From positions 1-64,000 of the forward strand of contig JAPYTP010000005.1 of the NCBI GenBank assembly GCA_029941885.1: a stretch of 64,000 nucleotides of DNA, written 5' to 3'. Below are positions 1 through 8,419 of this stretch, piece after piece (the first letter of the stretch is position 1; each line of letters opens with the position of its first letter). The position numbers and the translations under genes are program-made. Under the pieces are notes generated by a model that did no database searches, was not told the origin of the DNA, and saw only the letters and a list, made by a program, of their open reading frames with translations. This stretch comes from Myxococcota bacterium. Its GTDB lineage: Bacteria > Myxococcota_A > UBA9160 > UBA4427.

Positions 1-15
1 GTCATAGGTGGCCAT
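1..15 (-). CDS. 5' end of a gene leaving the left edge
   Basis: Only five codons are present, reading M-A-T-Y-D. They are called because the minus strand has a GAGGAG stretch about eight bases before an ATG at 15. The gene would be downstream of and co-directional with the amidohydrolase ending at 155. Nothing can be said of its function. Confidence 0.45.
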
Positions 16-103
16 GGGGAGGGCTCCTCACTTTCTTTCGTCGATATAGATCAAGTCGAACTCGGGCTGCACGAGAGTATGCCCCATGGATCGCCGGTAT
101 GGG

Positions 104-134
104 AGCACCGCCGATCGACACGATCGGCGGTGCT
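104..134. repeat. Perfect 14-bp inverted repeat, possible hairpin
   Basis: Two perfectly complementary 14-base arms (104-117 and 121-134) flank a 3-base loop, aca. The repeat lies 20 bases past the stop of the minus-strand amidohydrolase and before the next minus-strand start. It could act as a terminator or mRNA-end stem-loop. No T-run follows on the minus strand, so a classical intrinsic terminator is not shown. Confidence 0.55.
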
Positions 135-154
135 TCATCCAACATGGCGCCCGC

Positions 155-994
155 CTAGAGCGGTGCCAGCTCCCCGTAGCGGGGCTTTCGCTCACCGAAG
201 AAGAATCGATGGGCGTTCCCGTAGAGGAACTTATCGAGCACCCCGTCACGTAGATCGAGGGCTCGCGCTTCGGTGACACAGCGCTCGAGATCGAGCGCCG
301 GGTGATCGGAAGCGAAGAGGATCTTGTTCTTGCCCCGGGTATTCATGAAGTGGATCAGTTCCGCCGGGAAATGCTTTGGCGAATACGCGGAGGTCATCAG
401 ATGTAGATTCGCGTATTTGATCATCAAACGCGTCGCAACCCCCCACCAGGGGTCAGCACCGTGGGCCATGCACAATTTGAGTTCGGGAAATCGCAGGCAG
501 ACTCGATCGAGATGAATCGGATCCTGGCATTCGCCTGGCATCGGCGGCCCCGGCAGGCCCGTGTTGATCGTCAGCGGCAGATCGAGCTCGATGCATTTCG
601 CGTAGAGTGGGTAGTAGAGTGCGTCGCTCGGAGCGATATCGAAACCGAAGGGAACGACCTTCGCACACGCCGTTGGATGGCTGCGCACCAGGGCCTCGAG
701 TTCCCAGAGTCCTTTCATCAGATGACGTGGGTCCACACCGAGCCCGAGGGAAAAACGTTCCGGATGTTTCTCGACGCAGCGCAGAGCGCGGGCAGTGGGC
801 GCGTTGGCGTTGCAGACGATGATCGCCCGCTCGACGCCCAGCCGATCCATCTCGGGGATCAGATCCTCGGGCTCGAAACTCCGAAAGAAGCCATCCCCGC
901 CCTTGAGGTAATCCTCCTTCACTCGGATCAGATATTCGGGCGGATCGAAGTCTCCCATGTCGACGTTGATCCAGCAATCGATCGCCTTCTGCAT
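155..994 (-). CDS. Amidohydrolase-2 family protein lacking the HxH metal motif
   Basis: 279 aa, related to the TIM-barrel metal-dependent hydrolases of COG2159. Later landmarks are present: MAHGADPWW near residue 175, FASDHPALD near 230 and a GNAHRFF end near 260. The N-terminal strand reads IDCWINVDMG, where most members have D-x-H-x-H, so the two histidines that usually bind the first metal are missing. The ATG at 994 is chosen because it begins the family domain; the upstream extension to 1102 would overlap the SDR gene. It is last in a minus-strand cluster after the SDR and another amidohydrolase. The substrate is unknown; family members are hydrolases or decarboxylases. Confidence 0.8.
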   Translation of the reverse strand: MQKAIDCWINVDMGDFDPPEYLIRVKEDYLKGGDGFFRSFEPEDLIPEMDRLGVERAIIVCNANAPTARALRCVEKHPERFSLGLGVDPRHLMKGLWELEALVRSHPTACAKVVPFGFDIAPSDALYYPLYAKCIELDLPLTINTGLPGPPMPGECQDPIHLDRVCLRFPELKLCMAHGADPWWGVATRLMIKYANLHLMTSAYSPKHFPAELIHFMNTRGKNKILFASDHPALDLERCVTEARALDLRDGVLDKFLYGNAHRFFFGERKPRYGELAPL

Positions 995-1082
995 CTTTCC
1001 GCTTCTCCCCTGTTTGAGTCCTTCCGCAACGTTACGCGGAGCGATTTCACCGGTTGAAAGGCGGGTCCGGGGCGGCGGTCGA

Positions 1083-1862
1083 TCAGTAGGCGGACATGCC
1101 ACCTTCCGCCGGGATCGTTGCGCCGTGGATCATGCGGGACTCGTCCGATGCGAGGAAGAGAGCGATCTGCGCGATGTCCTCGGGAACCCCGATGGCGAAA
1201 GGATGAGCCTGCTCGAGCGAGCCATCCTCTGCGGCGCGACCGAGCTGTCCACCTTCCATGCGCTTGCGGATCCGCTCGGACAACACGACGCCCGGACAGA
1301 TCGCATTCACCCGGACACCCTGCCCACCATAGGAGGATGCGAGCGCACGGGTGAGCGAGAGGATCCCGCCCTTGGCAGCGGAATAGGCATGAAGGGGGTG
1401 GCCCTTGAGCGCCACGACGGAGGATGCGTTGACGACCGAGCCCCCTCCGGACTCGATGATGCGCGGAATCCCATGGCGACAGCAGAGGAAAGTGCCTTTG
1501 AGATCGAGGTCGAGGCTGTGTTCGAGGACCCCGAGGTCGATCTCGGTCGCGAGCCCATCTTCCGGGACCGATCCCCCGGCACAATTGAAGAGAACGTGGA
1601 GGTCACCGAAAGCGGATATCGTTTCGGCAAAGGCCCGCTCGACGGAACCTTCGTCGGTCACGTCGGTCTGGACAAAACTCGCACGACCGCCGTCCTCCAA
1701 AATTTCCTTGGCCGCGGCCGAGCCGAGTTCGGAGGAGATCTCGGCGATGACGACCGAGGCCCCTTCCTGCGCGAAGAGACGGGCCGAGGCTCGGCCAATG
1801 CCCGACCCCGCGCCAGTGACGAGGGCAACCTTGCCCGCAAGCCGGCCCGAGCCGGGCTTCAC
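1083..1862 (-). CDS. Short-chain dehydrogenase/reductase
   Basis: 259 aa, classical SDR length. The Rossmann glycine motif TGAGSGIG is at residues 16-23, NCAG stands in place of the usual NNAG near 93, and the active site has S147/S148 and Y160-SAAK. It should be a cytosolic NAD(P)-dependent oxidoreductase acting on a hydroxyl or keto group; the substrate is not predictable. The start is a GTG sharing four bases (GTGA) with the stop of the upstream amidohydrolase, so the two are probably translationally coupled. Confidence 0.88.
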   Translation of the reverse strand: MKPGSGRLAGKVALVTGAGSGIGRASARLFAQEGASVVIAEISSELGSAAAKEILEDGGRASFVQTDVTDEGSVERAFAETISAFGDLHVLFNCAGGSVPEDGLATEIDLGVLEHSLDLDLKGTFLCCRHGIPRIIESGGGSVVNASSVVALKGHPLHAYSAAKGGILSLTRALASSYGGQGVRVNAICPGVVLSERIRKRMEGGQLGRAAEDGSLEQAHPFAIGVPEDIAQIALFLASDESRMIHGATIPAEGGMSAY

Positions 1863-3013
1863 GCGGCACCCTCCGAGGTAGGCGAGGGAACGTCCATCCC
1901 GTAGAGTTCGACGACGTTCTCACGCACCATGCGGCGTCGTACATCATCGGGAACGCCCGCAAAGTTCTTCTCGATCCACATCCGCGAATCCGGAAATGTC
2001 GAATCCGAGTGTGGGAAGTCCGAGGCCCACATGTAGTTCTCGCGGCCGAAGATCTCGTGCGTCGCGGGACCGACCGGATCATCCTGGAAGGTCGCGTAGA
2101 GTTGGCGACGGATGTAGAAGCTCGGCGGTTCCGGAGGGGATTCGGGCCACAGGGCGCGGTACTTCAAGTCGCAGTGGTCCATGCGGTACATGAAATGCGG
2201 AAGCCAACCCGCGTCGTTTTCCGCCGACACGATCTTCAGGTTCGGAAAGCGGTGGAGCGCGCCACCGAAAATGATGCGCGAAAGCGAATCCTGGATTTCG
2301 TGCAGGACGCTCATGTACCACACGCCGGAATGCATGCGGCCGTTGATCGCGTCCACGACCCCACTACTCGTCCGCCCCCGACCGGCGATGATGTGGAGCG
2401 AAACCGGAAGGTCTGCCTCGGCCGCCGCGGCCCAGAAAGGATCGTAGACCGGGTCGTCGTAGGGACGGTCCTCGGGCGGAGCGCCCCAGATCATCGCACC
2501 GCGCATCCCCTGCTTGGCAATCGTCTCGAGATCGCGCACCGCGAGCGAAATGTCTTCGAGCGAGATCAGACCCACTCCGTAGAGACGTGCCGGGGAATGT
2601 TGGCAGTACTCGGCGAGCCAGCCGTTGTAGGCGTGAAAACAGGCGCGCTGGAGCTCGCCATTATCCATCGCGAAGAGCTTCATCCCGAGCGTCGGGTAGA
2701 GAATCTCGGCATCGATCCCATCGAGTTCTTGATCGTCGATCCGCGCGACCGGATCCCATCCCGACGGTCGGGCGCTTTCGTACCCCTTGTCCTGGAACTC
2801 CGCGAGATCCTTTCCGGAGCGCCCGGCTGCGAATCCCCCGGCGATCGGAAAGGGGGTCGCACCTTCCGCCACGAAGAGCCAGGCAGGTCCGTCCCCGGGG
2901 TTCTTCGTTACATATGGAGCGCGATCTCGCAGGTCGCGATCGAGACGCTCTTGCCAGAGATTCGCGGGCTCGGTGACGTGTGAGTCCGCTGAAATAACGC
3001 CGTGGGGTGCCAT
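1859..3013 (-). CDS. Amidohydrolase-2 family metal-dependent hydrolase
   Basis: 384 aa, near the usual COG2159 length of about 380. The N-terminal metal motif is intact (SADSHVTEP). The conserved SAENDAGWLPHF segment and the SDFPHSDSTFPDS segment, which carries the catalytic-site Asp, are present. The ATG at 3013 is preferred over one two codons upstream because GGAGG then sits six bases before it. The last bases overlap the GTG of the downstream SDR. Such proteins hydrolyse or decarboxylate ring compounds; the substrate here is unknown. It is probably the first gene of a three-gene minus-strand operon. Confidence 0.85.
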   Translation of the reverse strand: MAPHGVISADSHVTEPANLWQERLDRDLRDRAPYVTKNPGDGPAWLFVAEGATPFPIAGGFAAGRSGKDLAEFQDKGYESARPSGWDPVARIDDQELDGIDAEILYPTLGMKLFAMDNGELQRACFHAYNGWLAEYCQHSPARLYGVGLISLEDISLAVRDLETIAKQGMRGAMIWGAPPEDRPYDDPVYDPFWAAAAEADLPVSLHIIAGRGRTSSGVVDAINGRMHSGVWYMSVLHEIQDSLSRIIFGGALHRFPNLKIVSAENDAGWLPHFMYRMDHCDLKYRALWPESPPEPPSFYIRRQLYATFQDDPVGPATHEIFGRENYMWASDFPHSDSTFPDSRMWIEKNFAGVPDDVRRRMVRENVVELYGMDVPSPTSEGAA

Positions 3014-3264
3014 GATCATCCTCCCGGGCCGACCCGCACACGTCGTTGAATCGCGGACTGCTCTAGTGACCCAGCCGAAAGACTAGTGCGTGGGGCATCG
3101 GGGCGGTACCGGGCAATTTCCAGCGATGGCAACTGCGTTCCCGGGCGAATGCGTCTCGGAGCGATCGGCTCTACCCCGATTTCGGACGACGATCGAACCA
3201 GGGCCTCGCCGCCTCGAGCTGGCCCGCGAGACGGAAGAGCGTGGCCTCATCGTCCATCCGTTCT

Positions 3265-4658
3265 CTACGAATTCTTTCCGAGCACCCGGCCCGGTTCGAT
3301 CTGGATCGGAGTCGCCGATTCGTTCCAAAGCTGGACCTCGCCCCTGACGACGCGACCCCTGCACCGAAGCAGTGGTCACCGGAGACGCTGAACCGGCGGC
3401 ATCTGACGAGAGACGGCGGCCCGTCTGGAAAGCGCGCGTGGAGATCCTCGACGTGCCCGAAGAATCTCGGGTCGAGGTCGATCACGCAGTCGGCATAGCG
3501 CGCCGGATCGGAGGCGACGAGCCGAAAAACCTGCGTCAACTCGAAGGCATCGGACCCGACCGCCAATAGATCGTTGGTCGTCTTGACGGGTGAGAATCGA
3601 TCGCGCGGCACGGAGATCGCGCGGGCGCCAGGGAAGCACTCGATTGCGGAGCCCATCGCAGTCTCGAGCTGATAGCAGCAAGGGCTCGCTTCCTGGCCCT
3701 GCGACACGCGCTTCTCGTTGCGAATGACAGGGAGGGAAAGATCACCCGGGTATCGATCGAACGCCTCGGACAGCGCCAGGAGGTCGAGCCAGAGATTGTT
3801 CGTATTGAAATATCGATGCTTGGATACATCCTCGAAATCCTCTCGTTCGTCCATCGGACACTGCGCGACCTCACGCAGGATCAGTCGACCGTTTTGCACA
3901 GCGAGATGGCCTCCCTTGCGATCCGCGTTCGTTCGAGCCGCCACCTCCATCGCGAAGGGAATCCGATTCTCCGCCACCCATCCAAGGATTCGCGCATCCA
4001 GCACGGCGCCTAGATTGTCCGCATTCGAGGTGAATGCATAGCGGACTCCCCTGTGAAGCAACCGATCGAGCGTTCCCGAGCATTTCAGGGCGACATAGAG
4101 ATCTCCATGTCCTGGAGGGCACCACTCGAGTTCGGGATCCTGACTCCAGCGAACGGGCTCCCAGGACTCTGCATCGATTCGAGGAACCTTGTGCTGAAGA
4201 AAGTCGGGCGAAAGATCCAAAGCGAACTCTTCGTAGGCGGACAACGCCGCCAGCGAATCATCGCGTGTGCGATAGCTGTTCATCATCAGCAAGGGAATAT
4301 CGCTCGCTCATCGAGATCGCTGAGCGAGCACCGAGCGAGCGATCAGGTCGAGAAAGGACAGCCCCGGACGAACCTCGAGAAGGCTCTTCGCCTTGGAAAG
4401 TCCCATACTGGTCCCGAGGCCCCCGTTGAGCTTGATCACGACGGTCCGCGACATGGCGTTCCGACCGGCCGCCTCGTAGCCGCTCTGCTGTTCCAGCGAT
4501 TCCAGTCCCGCGACTGCATCGAACGAAGATTCGGGAATCTCCGTGGCACCCCCACCATTCACGAATCGAAGCGACCGCAAGAAGCAATCCGTCGCGAGCG
4601 ACAGCATTCCCGCCCTCCTCATCTCGTCGGCGAACAGGCCCAGGTTCTTCTCGTCCAT
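3265..4658 (-). pseudogene. UTP-glucose-1-phosphate uridylyltransferase, disrupted
   Basis: The eukaryote-like UDPGP family makes UDP-glucose from UTP and glucose-1-phosphate. The N-terminal part (from ATG 4658) holds the nucleotide loop KLNGGLGTSMGLSKAK. An in-frame TGA at 4310-4308 interrupts it; in the same frame beyond the stop, homology resumes at once with IPLLMMNSYRTRDDS, then SNADNLGA, RTADRKGGHL and HRYFNTNNLWL. Near 3345-3356 the reading frame slips: the remaining C-terminal beta-helix sequence (VVRGEVQLWNES, IEPGRVLGKNS) continues in another frame to a TAG at 3265-3267. Without both lesions the protein would be about 464 aa, the normal family size. It could be a real pseudogene or two assembly errors. 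An independent start at 4292 would lack the nucleotide loop and is unlikely to work. Confidence 0.88.
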
Positions 4659-5098
4659 CGCTTCCTCACGGCTGCCCGGGCGCCACTCGGCGAGTCACTC
4701 ACCCCGGACTTCCGTAATCGATCCGTAACGACCCCGAGCTTGCGCCTATTTCGATGCCCGGGCGCGGCGACTCAAAAGGTCCGCTCGCCCCCCCTCCGAG
4801 TTCCCAGGAGACCCTCGAGTTCCCAGGAGACCCTCGAGTTCCCACTCGACGAAAGGAGGGGCTCATCGCGGCGCAAGCGAACTGCGAGGAGGGGGCATGA
4901 CGGCTGCAGCAAGGGATGAGAATCGAGCCCGGGTCCGGTTCGGCGACCGCGCGCTCGAAATCCGGTCTCGCCAACGGAGTCGAGGCTCCGGAGAGAATTC
5001 GAGGGGCGGGAATCGGACTCCTCTCGGCCCCCGTTGCCCCGAAGTCGCTAGCATCCGGCGGCCCACGACCCCACGGAAATGAAGACCGGAGATCTCCC
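4659..5098. other. 440-bp divergent intergenic region
   Basis: It lies between the broken uridylyltransferase (minus) and the P450 (plus) and must contain their promoters. I see the short tandem repeat at 4798-4844, and a GAGGAGGGGGC followed by an ATG at 4897 that opens a 61-codon frame of low-complexity, arginine-rich sequence. No recognisable protein, RNA gene or terminator was found. Confidence 0.5.
4798..4844. repeat. 19-bp direct tandem repeat, about 2.5 copies
   Basis: Two identical copies of a 19-base unit that starts GAGTTCCCAGG occupy 4798-4816 and 4817-4835. A partial copy of nine bases follows at 4836-4844. The repeat lies in the divergent promoter region upstream of the P450. 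It may be slippage-derived or a repeated binding site; nothing in the sequence decides between these. Confidence 0.75.
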
Positions 5099-6265
5099 AT
5101 GAGCGCGACAGACCCGTTCGTCTACGACCCCTACGTTCCGGAATTCCAGGACCGATCTCACGACGTCTATCGCCAGTTGCGTGACGAGTATCCGCTCTAT
5201 CACAATGCCGATCGGGGATTCTGGGCGATCTCCCGATTCGAAGACGTGTGGCAAGCCACGTTGGAGATCGAGGCACTCACCACCGAGAACATCGAGGAAG
5301 CCGCCACTCTGCTCCCGATGCTGAACTTCCTCGATCCGCCACGCCACAATCGACTTCGCGCCCTCGTGTCACGCGCCTTCACGTTTCGTCGGATCAGCGA
5401 GATGGGTCCGCATATCCAGCGGATCGCAAAGGAATTGCTCGACGAGCTGGAAGGTCGCGAGGAATGCGATCTCGTCGAAGACTTCTCGACCCCCCTTCCC
5501 GGTCGAATCATCGCCGAGATGATCGGCGTACCCGCCGATCGCCGGGAGACCTTCCTCGGGCACACGCGCAAGATGCTCACGACGAATCCCGACCTCACCA
5601 TCGCTGAGACGATTCGGGAGCCGTCGGAAAGGATCTACGAAGAATTCGGCAGGCTGCTCGACGAGCGTCGTACGACGCCGCAGGACGATCTGATGTCCGC
5701 GCTGCTCGGTGCCGAGATCGAAGGCGAGAAATTGCTCGACGAGGAGATTCTCGGCTTCTGCTATCAGCTGATCGTCGCGGGCAACGACACGACGACCTCA
5801 CTGATCGGAAACGGGGCCGTCCTGCTCGCCAATCACCCCGACCAGAAGAAACTCCTGGCGGAGGACCCTTCGAGAATCCCGAACGCGGTCGAGGAGATGC
5901 TCCGATTCGAGCCCCCCGCTCAGTCTCTTCCGCGCCAATCACGACTCCCGTATTCGCGCCATGGCAAGACGATTCCACCGGGCGAACGCGTGCTTCTCGT
6001 GTGGGCCGCCGCCAACCTCGATGAACGCGAATTCCCGGAGCCCGAGCGATTCGATGTCACACGAACGATCAAGCGTCATCTCGGCCTGGGTCACGGCGTG
6101 CATTTCTGCCTGGGAGCCTCCCTCGCTCGGCTCGAGGCGCGGATCGCCTTTGAGACACTACTCGAGCGGCACCCCAACTACCTGCTCATCGAAGAACCCG
6201 GCTGGCTCCCCTCGCGATGGGCCCGTGCCCATGGCGAGGTCCGTCTCAGCCTGCCCGACCGGTGA
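5099..6265 (+). CDS. Cytochrome P450 (soluble bacterial type)
   Basis: 388 aa, the usual size of a soluble bacterial P450 that needs separate ferredoxin and reductase; neither partner is next to it. The I-helix oxygen-activation motif AGNDTTT is at 227-233. The K-helix ExxR is E266-MLR269. The heme-thiolate loop GHGVHFCLG carries C337. The residue that is usually Phe at the loop start is Leu. The ATG at 5099 is taken because a GGAG lies seven bases before it and the family begins there; the reading frame stays open upstream to 4916. It is convergent with the CoA transferase, 34 bases apart. Likely a hydroxylase of a hydrophobic substrate; the substrate class is not visible. Confidence 0.93.
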   Translation: MSATDPFVYDPYVPEFQDRSHDVYRQLRDEYPLYHNADRGFWAISRFEDVWQATLEIEALTTENIEEAATLLPMLNFLDPPRHNRLRALVSRAFTFRRISEMGPHIQRIAKELLDELEGREECDLVEDFSTPLPGRIIAEMIGVPADRRETFLGHTRKMLTTNPDLTIAETIREPSERIYEEFGRLLDERRTTPQDDLMSALLGAEIEGEKLLDEEILGFCYQLIVAGNDTTTSLIGNGAVLLANHPDQKKLLAEDPSRIPNAVEEMLRFEPPAQSLPRQSRLPYSRHGKTIPPGERVLLVWAAANLDEREFPEPERFDVTRTIKRHLGLGHGVHFCLGASLARLEARIAFETLLERHPNYLLIEEPGWLPSRWARAHGEVRLSLPDR

Positions 6266-6299
6266 ATACGGAGTCGCAAGATCCGTTCGAGAGACCGAT

Positions 6300-7505
6300 T
6301 CAGCTCGACGCAGCCACGAGCAGAGCGATCGTCTCATCGTCCACGCCAGCCTCGGCGAGCACGTCCGCGGTATCCGCAGCGAGGACCGGCGCCGGATTAT
6401 CTCCGGTCATCTCATAGCCCGACATCTTGAAGGGCGGTGCCACGGTCCTGAAGGTCCCGTACTCGGGATGCTCGACCGTTGCGAACATGCCGGTCTGCAT
6501 CGCGTTCTCGTCCTGAACGGCTTCGGCCAGGGTTCGCACCGGAGCCCAGATCAAGCGCTCCGAATTCATCGGGGCGATCCATTGCTCGAGTGGTCGTTCG
6601 GCGAAGAGTGCATCGAGGAGCGAGACCAGCTCGCGCCCATTTCGATAGCGTTCGACCGCGTTCGAAAAACGTGCGTCCTCGGCGAGTTCAGGATGGCCGA
6701 CCGCCTTTGCGAAGCCGGACCAGTAGCGATCCGAGTCGATCATCACCAGAAAGAGCCAGCGACCATCCTGGCATTCATAGTGATTCCAGAGTGGATTGCG
6801 CGGTGCCTTGCGGTCGTGTCGAGGTGGGGTTTCACCGGTCACGAGGGAGTTCGCCGCGTCGTTGCCGTTGATGTAGTAGCCGATCTGCTGGAGAGCGACG
6901 TCGACGACCTGGCCCTCGCCACCCGCGTCGCGCGTTCGCAGCGCAGCCAGAATGCCGGTCACCATGGCCATCGCCGCCGAATGATCCCCCACCCCTGGAC
7001 GCATCCAACCCGGTGGCGAGTCGAGGTCGCGGAGATGATCCATCAAGCCCGAAAGAGCCCAGAAGGCGGTGTAGTCGAAGGCAGGATCGTTCGCCCGATC
7101 GCCCTCCGGTCCATAGCCGGACAGCCGAGCCACGATCAGCTCGGGTCGATTCGCGCGTAGCGTCTGCGGATCGAGTCCGTATTTCTCGAGCCGCGCGGGA
7201 AGCACGTTCGAGATCACGATGTCCGCCGTCTCGATCACCCGGGCGAGCGCATCCCGCGCCTGCGGTAGCGCCAGGTCCAATGCGAGGGACCGCTTGCCCC
7301 GGTTGTCCATCTGAAAGGGCGGCCCTGCAGGAAAATCGTTGTCGAAACCCGCGAGTCGTGGCGTCGAGTGGCGATAGATCTCGCCCCAAGGCACTTCGAC
7401 CTTGATCACTTCGGCGCCCATATCTGCAAGCAGCGCCCCCGCAGCGGGTACGGCGACGAAGCTCGCGATTTCGACGACCTTGATTCCCTCGAGCGGTGCG
7501 GTCAT
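6300..7505 (-). CDS. Family III CoA transferase (CaiB/BaiF type)
   Basis: 401 aa, the normal single-domain length. The N-terminal signature VVEIASFVAVPAAG and the ADMGAEVIKVE turn are present, and the catalytic aspartate that forms the acyl-aspartyl intermediate is probably D174 in PGVGDHSAAM. The enzyme moves CoA from an acyl-CoA donor to a free carboxylic acid, which would activate an acid for degradation. GGAGG sits seven bases before the ATG. Divergent from the CmcJ/NvfI-like gene with 70 bases between. Confidence 0.92.
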   Translation of the reverse strand: MTAPLEGIKVVEIASFVAVPAAGALLADMGAEVIKVEVPWGEIYRHSTPRLAGFDNDFPAGPPFQMDNRGKRSLALDLALPQARDALARVIETADIVISNVLPARLEKYGLDPQTLRANRPELIVARLSGYGPEGDRANDPAFDYTAFWALSGLMDHLRDLDSPPGWMRPGVGDHSAAMAMVTGILAALRTRDAGGEGQVVDVALQQIGYYINGNDAANSLVTGETPPRHDRKAPRNPLWNHYECQDGRWLFLVMIDSDRYWSGFAKAVGHPELAEDARFSNAVERYRNGRELVSLLDALFAERPLEQWIAPMNSERLIWAPVRTLAEAVQDENAMQTGMFATVEHPEYGTFRTVAPPFKMSGYEMTGDNPAPVLAADTADVLAEAGVDDETIALLVAASS

Positions 7506-7575
7506 GGGTCGACCTCCTTCGGCTGGCTTCTTCGCAAGCTAGCGCCTCTTCTCCTGCGAGCGGTAGACTTCGAAG

Positions 7576-8412
7576 ATGACCCGTAGCCCCGCAGCAAGCG
7601 CCGTCTTCGATGCGCCCCTCAACTACCTCCGCGAGCCACCCGCCGAAAAACCCGCCTTCTATATCCACATGCCGCTTCCCGAGAACGCGCGCCGTGGGCC
7701 CCAGCTCGGCCCCCGAACGATGCCGATCCACGACGCGCGTCAGTTGGACGAGAGCCCGTCGCTCGACGCCGAGGGGGTCGAATTGGTGGAGGCTCGCTCC
7801 GACTTCCGCTCGCAGCACGATTTCTACGATCCGGATGCGGTGCGCACCCGCTACTACCCTGAAATCGAGGCGCTCGTCAAACGAGAAACCGGCGCCGATC
7901 GCGTTGTCGCTTTCGACCACAACCTGCGTTCGCGCGCGCTCGCCGAGGCGAATCTGCATCAAGCACAGCTGCCGGTCACTTTTGCACATAACGACTACAC
8001 CGAAGATTCCGGTCCCCAGCGTGTCCGCGACCTGCTCCCGAAGGATGCCGGGAAACTCCTCGAACGGCGCTTCGCGGTCATCAACGTCTGGCGACCGACG
8101 CGTGCGACCGTCGAGGAATCGCCGCTCGCGGTCCTCGATGCTCAAACGATGGGACCGGGCGATCTGGTGGCGATGGACCTGGTTTATCCAGATCGGGTTG
8201 GTGAGATCCAATCTCTGCTATTCGACGCGAAGCATCGTTGGCTCTACTATTCGGAGATGGCTCCGGACGAGGCGTTGCTGATCAAGTGCTTCGACTCCGC
8301 GCGCGACGGTCGATCGCGCTTCACCGCCCACAGCGCCATCGTCATTCCCGATACACCCCCGGAGGCGACACCTCGGGAGAGCATCGAGGTTCGCACGCTG
8401 GCGTTCTTCTAG
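7576..8412 (+). CDS. CmcJ/NvfI-family oxygenase-like protein
   Basis: 278 aa. The run HNDYTEDSGPQRV near residues 138-150, followed by AVINVWRP, is the hallmark of the family that includes CmcJ of cephamycin synthesis and the fungal endoperoxidase NvfI. These are treated as iron(II)/2-oxoglutarate-type enzymes. H138 and D140 are plausible iron ligands; the distal histidine is not certain from sequence alone. The gene starts 70 bases from the divergent CoA transferase and ends seven bases before the convergent amidohydrolase stop. No strong ribosome-binding site precedes the ATG. The substrate is unknown; oxidation of a small hydrophobic acid or alkaloid-like ring is possible. Confidence 0.72.
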   Translation: MTRSPAASAVFDAPLNYLREPPAEKPAFYIHMPLPENARRGPQLGPRTMPIHDARQLDESPSLDAEGVELVEARSDFRSQHDFYDPDAVRTRYYPEIEALVKRETGADRVVAFDHNLRSRALAEANLHQAQLPVTFAHNDYTEDSGPQRVRDLLPKDAGKLLERRFAVINVWRPTRATVEESPLAVLDAQTMGPGDLVAMDLVYPDRVGEIQSLLFDAKHRWLYYSEMAPDEALLIKCFDSARDGRSRFTAHSAIVIPDTPPEATPRESIEVRTLAFF

Positions 8413-8419
8413 ACGGGCT

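Noticed and set aside
4302-4329. UGA with a nearby hairpin in the uridylyltransferase gene, suggesting selenocysteine insertion
   Set aside because: The inverted repeat (4302-4310 and 4321-4329) has the UGA inside its downstream arm, whereas a bacterial SECIS element begins just after the UGA. UDPGP enzymes have no selenocysteine form, and a second lesion is present.
4897-5082. 61-codon plus-strand frame with a good ribosome-binding site before the P450
   Set aside because: The product is arginine/glycine-rich without hydrophobic or structural pattern and is not in frame with the P450; left as intergenic.
6832-8211. 459-codon minus-strand open frame
   Set aside because: It covers the CoA transferase in another frame and the antisense of the CmcJ/NvfI-like gene; its sequence shows no conserved motif.
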